Shown piece after piece: positions 60,159 to 64,000 of a stretch of DNA of 64,000 nt. Numbering within the stretch: position 1 is the stretch's first letter; each line of letters opens with the position of its first letter. A model generated the notes under the pieces. That model saw only the letters and a list, made by a program, of their open reading frames with translations. It was not told the DNA's origin and did not search any database. The DNA is taken from positions 434,001-498,000 of the forward strand of contig NZ_JASJEX010000002.1 in the NCBI RefSeq assembly GCF_030067705.1, in the 5' to 3' direction. A program made the position numbers and the translations under genes. Origin of the DNA: Kribbibacterium absianum. Its GTDB lineage: Bacteria; Actinomycetota; Coriobacteriia; Coriobacteriales; Atopobiaceae.

Positions 60159-60291
60159 CGTTCTTCCTGTCGTTGCGGACTGGCTCGTTCTTCCTGCCGT
60201 TCCGGACGTGCCGTCGAACCGCATCCGTTCTTCCTGCTGTTGCGCGAATCCGCAGCGTGCGGCCGCCATTGTCGCAATAGCAGGAAGAACG
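60159..60291. repeat. RPT-A cluster: three forward and one reverse copy
   Basis: Forward copies begin at 60159, 60186 (27 bp later) and 60226; a reverse copy with CAATAG occupies 60272-60291. They follow the stop of the surface protein gene. Confidence 0.9.
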
Positions 60292-60405
60292 GCCGCGCCC
60301 TCCGGTTTGTTACAACCGCCCGCAGAACCCCGCGCCCTGGGTGGACTTTCGCTTCCGTCTCACTCATAGTGGCCCCACAGAGAACCCCGCACCCAAGGAA
60401 CCGCC

Positions 60406-61533
60406 GTGATCGAGCTCAAGCACCTCAACAAGGAGTTCAAGGCCGCCGACGGCGGCACCCTCCATGCCGTGCGCGACGTCTCGCTCACCGTCAACGACGG
60501 GGAGGTCTTCGGCATCATCGGTTTCTCGGGCGCCGGCAAGTCCACGCTCGTGCGCTGCATCAACCTGCTCGAGCGTCCCACGTCCGGCGAAGTGGTGGTC
60601 AACGGCCAGAACCTTATGGACCTGCGCCCCAAGCAGCTCCGTGCCGCCCGCAAGAAGATTGGAATGATCTTTCAGCAGTTCAATCTGTTGGAGCAACGCT
60701 CGGTGCTCGCCAACGTCCGCTACCCCATGGACATCGATGGCGTCCCCCGAGCCGAGGGCGACCAGAAGGCCCTGCAGCTGTTGGAGACCGTGGGCCTCGC
60801 GGAGAAGGCCAAAGCCTACCCGGCCCAGCTGTCCGGCGGCCAGAAGCAGCGCGTCGCCATCGCGCGCGCCCTGGCCAGCGACCCGGACATCATCCTTTGC
60901 GACGAGGCCACGAGCGCCCTCGACCCCGAGGCCACTCGTTCGGTGCTCGACCTGCTCAAGTCGCTGAATCAAAGGCTCAACGTCACCATCGTCGTGATCA
61001 CCCACGAGATGAAGGTCGTCGAGCAGGTCTGCGACCGCGTGGCCGTGATGGCCGACGGCTCGGTCCAAGAACAAGGCGCCGTCCGCGAGGTCTTCCTGCA
61101 CCCGCGGAGCGAGACGGCCAAGCGCCTCATCGAGCCCGCCCTCGACCATATCGAGGGGCGCCTCGGCGGCGAGCTGCCCCCGCGCATGATTCGCATCGCG
61201 TTCAACGGCGAGCAGTCGTCGCTGCCGGTGGTGAGCGACCTGTCCCTCACCTGTGGCGTGCAGGTCTCGATCATGGGCGCGAACACGCAGGACATCGGGG
61301 GCCACGCCTTCGGCCAGATGCTGTTGCAGATGCCCGAGGACGAAACGGCCTGCGATAAGATCCGCACCTACCTGCACGAGCATGACATCCATTTCGAGGA
61401 GGGGCCGTCCCTCTCGCCGGCTTCTGTCCGCGCCGGTGACGCCAACGGCGACGCACGAATGTCCAGCCGTGCCGGCGACGCCAACGGGGACGCGCGAATG
61501 CCCGGCGGCGATGGCACCAACGACGGATCGTGA
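60406..61533 (+). CDS. metN: Methionine-type ABC transporter ATPase with NIL domain
   Basis: A 375-residue ATPase. Walker A is GFSGAGKST, the signature [15 protein letters not shown] and Walker [17 protein letters not shown]-terminal NIL (ferredoxin-like) domain spans about residues 260-345 ([29 protein letters not shown]). NIL domains bind methionine and inhibit the transporter. The tail after residue 344 contains an imperfect repeat (GDANGDARM twice), not expected in MetN. The GTG at 60406 follows AAGGAACC. The order ATPase-permease-binding protein matches metNIQ. Confidence 0.93.
   Translation: MIELKHLNKEFKAADGGTLHAVRDVSLTVNDGEVFGIIGFSGAGKSTLVRCINLLERPTSGEVVVNGQNLMDLRPKQLRAARKKIGMIFQQFNLLEQRSVLANVRYPMDIDGVPRAEGDQKALQLLETVGLAEKAKAYPAQLSGGQKQRVAIARALASDPDIILCDEATSALDPEATRSVLDLLKSLNQRLNVTIVVITHEMKVVEQVCDRVAVMADGSVQEQGAVREVFLHPRSETAKRLIEPALDHIEGRLGGELPPRMIRIAFNGEQSSLPVVSDLSLTCGVQVSIMGANTQDIGGHAFGQMLLQMPEDETACDKIRTYLHEHDIHFEEGPSLSPASVRAGDANGDARMSSRAGDANGDARMPGGDGTNDGS
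61435..61500 (+). repeat. Short tandem repeat at the 3' end of metN
   Basis: GACGCCAACGGCGACGCACG (about 61438) recurs as GACGCCAACGGGGACGCGCG (about 61477), 39 bp apart, encoding two copies of DANGDARM. It probably arose by slippage. Confidence 0.8.
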
Positions 61534-61558
61534 TGCGACGGAGAAGGGGTAGGGCGGC

Positions 61559-62218
61559 GTGAGCCAGCAGATGATCGACCTCCTGGTCCAGGGGACCTGG
61601 GAAACGCTGTACATGACGTTGGTCTCGACGGCCATCGCCTATGTGATCGGCGTGCCCCTCGGGGTCGTCCTCTATATCACCGGGCGCGGCGGCATCGCCG
61701 AGAGCCGCGTGGTGAACCTCATCGTGGGCGTGGTGGTCAACATCCTGCGCTCCGTGCCGTTCCTCATCCTGCTCGTCGCGATCCTGCCCTTCACGCGCCT
61801 CGTGGTGGGCACCACCATCGGTTCCACGGCGACCATCGTGCCGCTCGTGGTGGCTGCCGCTCCCTACGTGGCGCGCATGGTGGAGAGCTCGCTCAAGGAA
61901 GTGGACAGCGGCGTGATCGAGGCGGCGCGGGCCATGGGCTCGTCGCCGTGGCAGATCGTGACCAAGGTCCTCATTCCGGAGGCCGGCCCGTCGTTGCTCG
62001 TGGGAGCCTGCATCTCGCTGGCCACGATCCTCGGCTACTCGGCCATGGCCGGGTTCGTCGGGGGCGGCGGCCTGGGCGCCATCGCCATCAACTACGGCTA
62101 CTACCGCTACCAGTCCGACATGATGCTCGTCACGGTGGCCCTGCTCGTGATCATCGTGCAGATCTTCCAAGAGGGCGGCCTCAAGTTGGTTTCAAAAATT
62201 GACAAGCGGACCCGCTAG
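61559..62218 (+). CDS. metI: Methionine-type ABC transporter permease
   Basis: A 219-residue MetI-like permease with five to six membrane segments and the ATPase-contacting loop VIEAARAMGSSPWQIVTKVLIPEA. It begins 25 bp after metN with a GTG at 61559, preceded by GGGGTAGGGCGG. Length is normal for the family. Confidence 0.93.
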   Translation: MSQQMIDLLVQGTWETLYMTLVSTAIAYVIGVPLGVVLYITGRGGIAESRVVNLIVGVVVNILRSVPFLILLVAILPFTRLVVGTTIGSTATIVPLVVAAAPYVARMVESSLKEVDSGVIEAARAMGSSPWQIVTKVLIPEAGPSLLVGACISLATILGYSAMAGFVGGGGLGAIAINYGYYRYQSDMMLVTVALLVIIVQIFQEGGLKLVSKIDKRTR

Positions 62219-62233
62219 CCGTCCTGTCCCGCC

Positions 62234-62294
62234 CGTTCTTCCTGCTATTGCGAGAGGAGCCGCTGCGCCGGCTCCGTTCTACCTGCTGTTTCGT
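62234..62294 (+). repeat. Two forward RPT-A copies between metI and metQ
   Basis: Copies at 62234-62253 (CTATTGCGA) and 62275-62294 (core variant TTCTACCTG, then CTGTTTCG). They lie inside the transporter operon. Confidence 0.85.
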
Positions 62295-62374
62295 GCATTG
62301 TGGCTCCGACCTTGCGGTTTGTGCGCTCCTCGGGGGAGAGGCGCCGGAGCCCAGAAGACCTGAAGGAGAGAGAC

Positions 62375-63235
62375 ATGAAGAACCTGTACATCGAGCGCCG
62401 CGGCGCCCTCGCCCTTGCTCTGACCGCCCTTGCCGCCCCGCTCGTCGGCTGCGGCAGCTCCGATTCGACCGCCGATGCCACGACTGGCGCCTCCGCCTCC
62501 TCCGGCGACACCACCATCACGGTCGGCGCGAGCCCGACCCCGCACGCCGAGATCCTCAACGCCGTCAAGGACGAGCTGGCCAAGGACGGCTACACCCTCA
62601 AGGTGGTCGAGTACAACGACTACGTGCTGCCGAACACGGCGCTCGAGGACGGCGAGCTGGACGCCAACTACTTCCAGCACATCACGTACCTGAACGACTT
62701 CAACGAGGAGAACGGCACGCACCTGGCCAGCGCGGGCGCGATTCACTTCGAGCCGTTCGGCCTCTACGCCGGCAAGACCAGCTCCTTGGACGACCTTGCC
62801 GACGGTGCCACCGTCGCCGTGCCCAACGACACCACCAACGAGGCGCGCGCGCTCCTGCTGCTGGAGCAGGAGGGGCTGATCACGCTCAAGGACGGCGCCG
62901 GTCTCAACGCGACGGTAGTGGACATCGAGGACAACCCCAAGAACCTGCAGATCGAGGAGGTCGAGGCCGCCCAGCTGCCGCGCGTGCTGCAGGACGTGGA
63001 CCTTGCGGCGATCAACGGCAACTACGCGCTGGGCGCGGGGCTGAACGTGAGCGACGCGCTTGCCGTGGAGAGCGACGAGGGCGAGGCGGCCAAGGCCTAC
63101 GGCAACGTCATCGCCGTGAAGGAGGGCAACGAGGACTCCGAGAAGACCAAGGCCCTGGTGAAGGCGCTGACGAGCGACACGTGCAAGCAGTACATCGAGG
63201 ACACCTACGACGGTGCCGTGGTGCCGCTGTTCTAG
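62375..63235 (+). CDS. metQ: Methionine-type ABC transporter binding lipoprotein (MetQ/NlpA family)
   Basis: A 286-residue lipoprotein. The signal MKNLYIERRGALALALTA ends in the lipobox LVGC (C26). The mature part starts with ITVGASPTPHAEIL, typical of the NlpA/MetQ family, and contains GELDANYFQHITYLNDFN and AINGNYALGAGL. It delivers methionine (by homology) to MetN-MetI. AAGGAGAG precedes the ATG at 62375. A strong terminator follows. Confidence 0.94.
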   Translation: MKNLYIERRGALALALTALAAPLVGCGSSDSTADATTGASASSGDTTITVGASPTPHAEILNAVKDELAKDGYTLKVVEYNDYVLPNTALEDGELDANYFQHITYLNDFNEENGTHLASAGAIHFEPFGLYAGKTSSLDDLADGATVAVPNDTTNEARALLLLEQEGLITLKDGAGLNATVVDIEDNPKNLQIEEVEAAQLPRVLQDVDLAAINGNYALGAGLNVSDALAVESDEGEAAKAYGNVIAVKEGNEDSEKTKALVKALTSDTCKQYIEDTYDGAVVPLF

Positions 63236-63252
63236 CATCTGGCCTGCGGTTT

Positions 63253-63451
63253 CGTTCTTCCTGCTGTTGCGAGTTGGTGTTCTTCCTGCTGTTTCGTGAA
63301 GCGGGCGCTCCTCAAGGGCGCCCGCTTCCGTTCTTCCTGTCGTTTCGCGTTGTGGCGAACCCTCCGCTCTGCTGCAGCGGAGCTTGTGGTGGCGCACCGT
63401 TCTTCTTGCCAATGCGACGCAGCAGCGGCTCTCGCAACAGCAGGAAGAACG
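63253..63451. repeat. RPT-A cluster and terminator after metQ
   Basis: Forward copies begin at 63253, 63278, 63329 and 63398; a reverse copy is at 63432-63451. The hairpin GCGGGCGC/GCGCCCGC (63301-63325) is followed by TTCCGTTCTTCC, so an RPT-A copy again forms the pyrimidine tail. The reverse copy follows the convergent Elp3-like gene. Confidence 0.9.
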
Positions 63452-63460
63452 GAAGGCGTC

Positions 63461-64000
63461 TCAATCCAGGAATCGCCGCTGGTAGAGGCCGTCGTCCTCG
63501 AAGCCGAGCGCTCGATAGTAGCCGCGCGTCCCGACCGCGCTGATCACGGCAACGGAGACCCGTCCGGCTGCCCGTGCCTGACGGCACGCCTCCTCCACCA
63601 GCTCGCGGCCGAGGCCACGGTGCTGGGACCACTGCCCCTCCTGGTCCAGCCGCGCTGCGCGTCCGTACACATGCACCTCTCGGATCATCGCCGCATCGGC
63701 TCGGGCCGGTGTCGAGGAGGGTCTCGCAACGGCAGGAAGAACGGGCTCCGTCGCAACAGCAGGAAGAACGGGGAGTGAGAGGCGCAGGAAGCCGTGCAGG
63801 GTCCCATCCTCGGCCACCCATTCGAGGAACCGCTCCTCGGACACGGTGGTGAAGTAGCGCAGAGTTCGCAGGCGCAGATCACTGGGACCCTCCGGCGCCA
63901 ACGCCACTTCTCGGAACCGGATCTCCTGCACCGGGAGGTCCCGGTCGCGCAGGCGCCGCTCGACGTCCTGTCGCAGGTTCGCCTGGCGGTTCCCCGCCAC
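63461..64000 (-). CDS. Elp3-like radical SAM/GNAT tRNA-modification protein, C-terminal part
   Basis: The 3' end of a gene whose start is beyond the window; the frame is open to the edge. The visible 179 residues match the C-terminal acetyltransferase half of Elp3: ANLRQDVERR, EIRFREV, then MIREVHVYGRAA, QHRGLGRELVEEA and VISAVGTRGYYRALGFEDDG. Elp3 makes the carboxymethyl-type modification at the wobble uridine of tRNA; the radical SAM half would lie upstream. Between GFLRLSLP and the IREVHVYG segment there is an extra loop, LPAVATEPVLPAVARP, encoded by two RPT-A copies. The loop is where family members vary in length. Confidence 0.88.
   Translation of the reverse strand: MAGNRQANLRQDVERRLRDRDLPVQEIRFREVALAPEGPSDLRLRTLRYFTTVSEERFLEWVAEDGTLHGFLRLSLPVLPAVATEPVLPAVARPSSTPARADAAMIREVHVYGRAARLDQEGQWSQHRGLGRELVEEACRQARAAGRVSVAVISAVGTRGYYRALGFEDDGLYQRRFLD
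63723..63770 (-). repeat. Two RPT-A copies in frame inside the Elp3-like gene
   Basis: TCGCAACGGCAGGAAGAACG (63723-63742) and TCGCAACAGCAGGAAGAACG (63751-63770), 28 bp apart, read in the sense direction of the gene. Each encodes PVLPAVA, so the protein carries that heptapeptide twice. Confidence 0.92.

Noticed and set aside
60292-60405. SAM riboswitch or S-box before metN
   Set aside because: No conserved S-box elements seen; the gap is short and contains nothing I can assign.
1-64000. tRNA or rRNA genes
   Set aside because: I looked for TTCGA-type T-loops with CCA-like ends and rRNA landmarks and found none that fold convincingly; a tRNA scan would be decisive.

Overview
This window is high-GC chromosomal DNA from what looks like an anaerobic actinobacterium, most likely class Coriobacteriia (Collinsella/Olsenella-like). 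That placement is inferred from the gene set: tandem YhgE/Pip membrane proteins, Feo iron uptake, a glycyl-radical enzyme with its activase, LCP cell-wall ligases, an archaeal-style type IA topoisomerase with zinc ribbons, and TatB/TatC. There is no rRNA marker, so genus is not claimed. No tRNA or rRNA gene was recognised.

Layout. 1-2.2 kb: end of a type I-C CRISPR operon (cas7 tail, cas4, cas1, cas2). 2.2-15.07 kb: leader and a very long CRISPR array (by hand count 190 repeats of 33 bp and 189 spacers). 15.1-21.8 kb: a peptidoglycan amidase, a double-HTH plus RHH-like DNA-binding protein, and two overlapping YhgE/Pip genes. 21.8-25.3 kb: feoA-feoA-feoB. 25.4-30.7 kb: an AlbA_2 regulator-sbcD-sbcC operon with its own palindromic operator. 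30.7-36.1 kb: a small membrane protein, an ECF S-component, a DUF362 protein and two divergent LCP genes. 36.3-41.7 kb: a sugar-alcohol type PTS cluster (PfkB kinase, DeoR regulator, zinc dehydrogenase, divergent EIICBA). 41.7-48.3 kb: macrodomain hydrolase, nitroreductase, glycyl-radical activase and enzyme, aminotransferase. 48.4-54.4 kb: TPR protein, STAS protein, tatB, tatC, topoisomerase. 55-58.3 kb: polar amino-acid ABC transporter. 58.5-60.1 kb: two proteins of unknown function. 60.4-63.2 kb: metNIQ-type transporter. 63.5-64 kb: C-terminus of an Elp3-like protein running off the end.

The most unusual signal is a dispersed 20-bp element, here called RPT-A (typical copy CGTTCTTCCTGCTGTTGCGA; the first 11 bases are nearly invariant and the rest vary). 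I count about 60 copies or near-copies between 24 and 64 kb. They sit mainly just downstream of stop codons, reading in the direction of the upstream gene, in tandem runs spaced about 26-27 or 37-38 bp and in inverted pairs. They often supply the pyrimidine tail of a terminator hairpin. Copies also lie in frame inside feoB, an ABC permease, a nitroreductase and elp3, where they encode extra loop residues. One inverted pair shows a matched base change in both arms. The arrangement resembles DNA-uptake-sequence or REP-like systems, but I do not recognise the motif. Four other small palindromic families (RPT-B, C, D, E) also sit at gene 3' ends.
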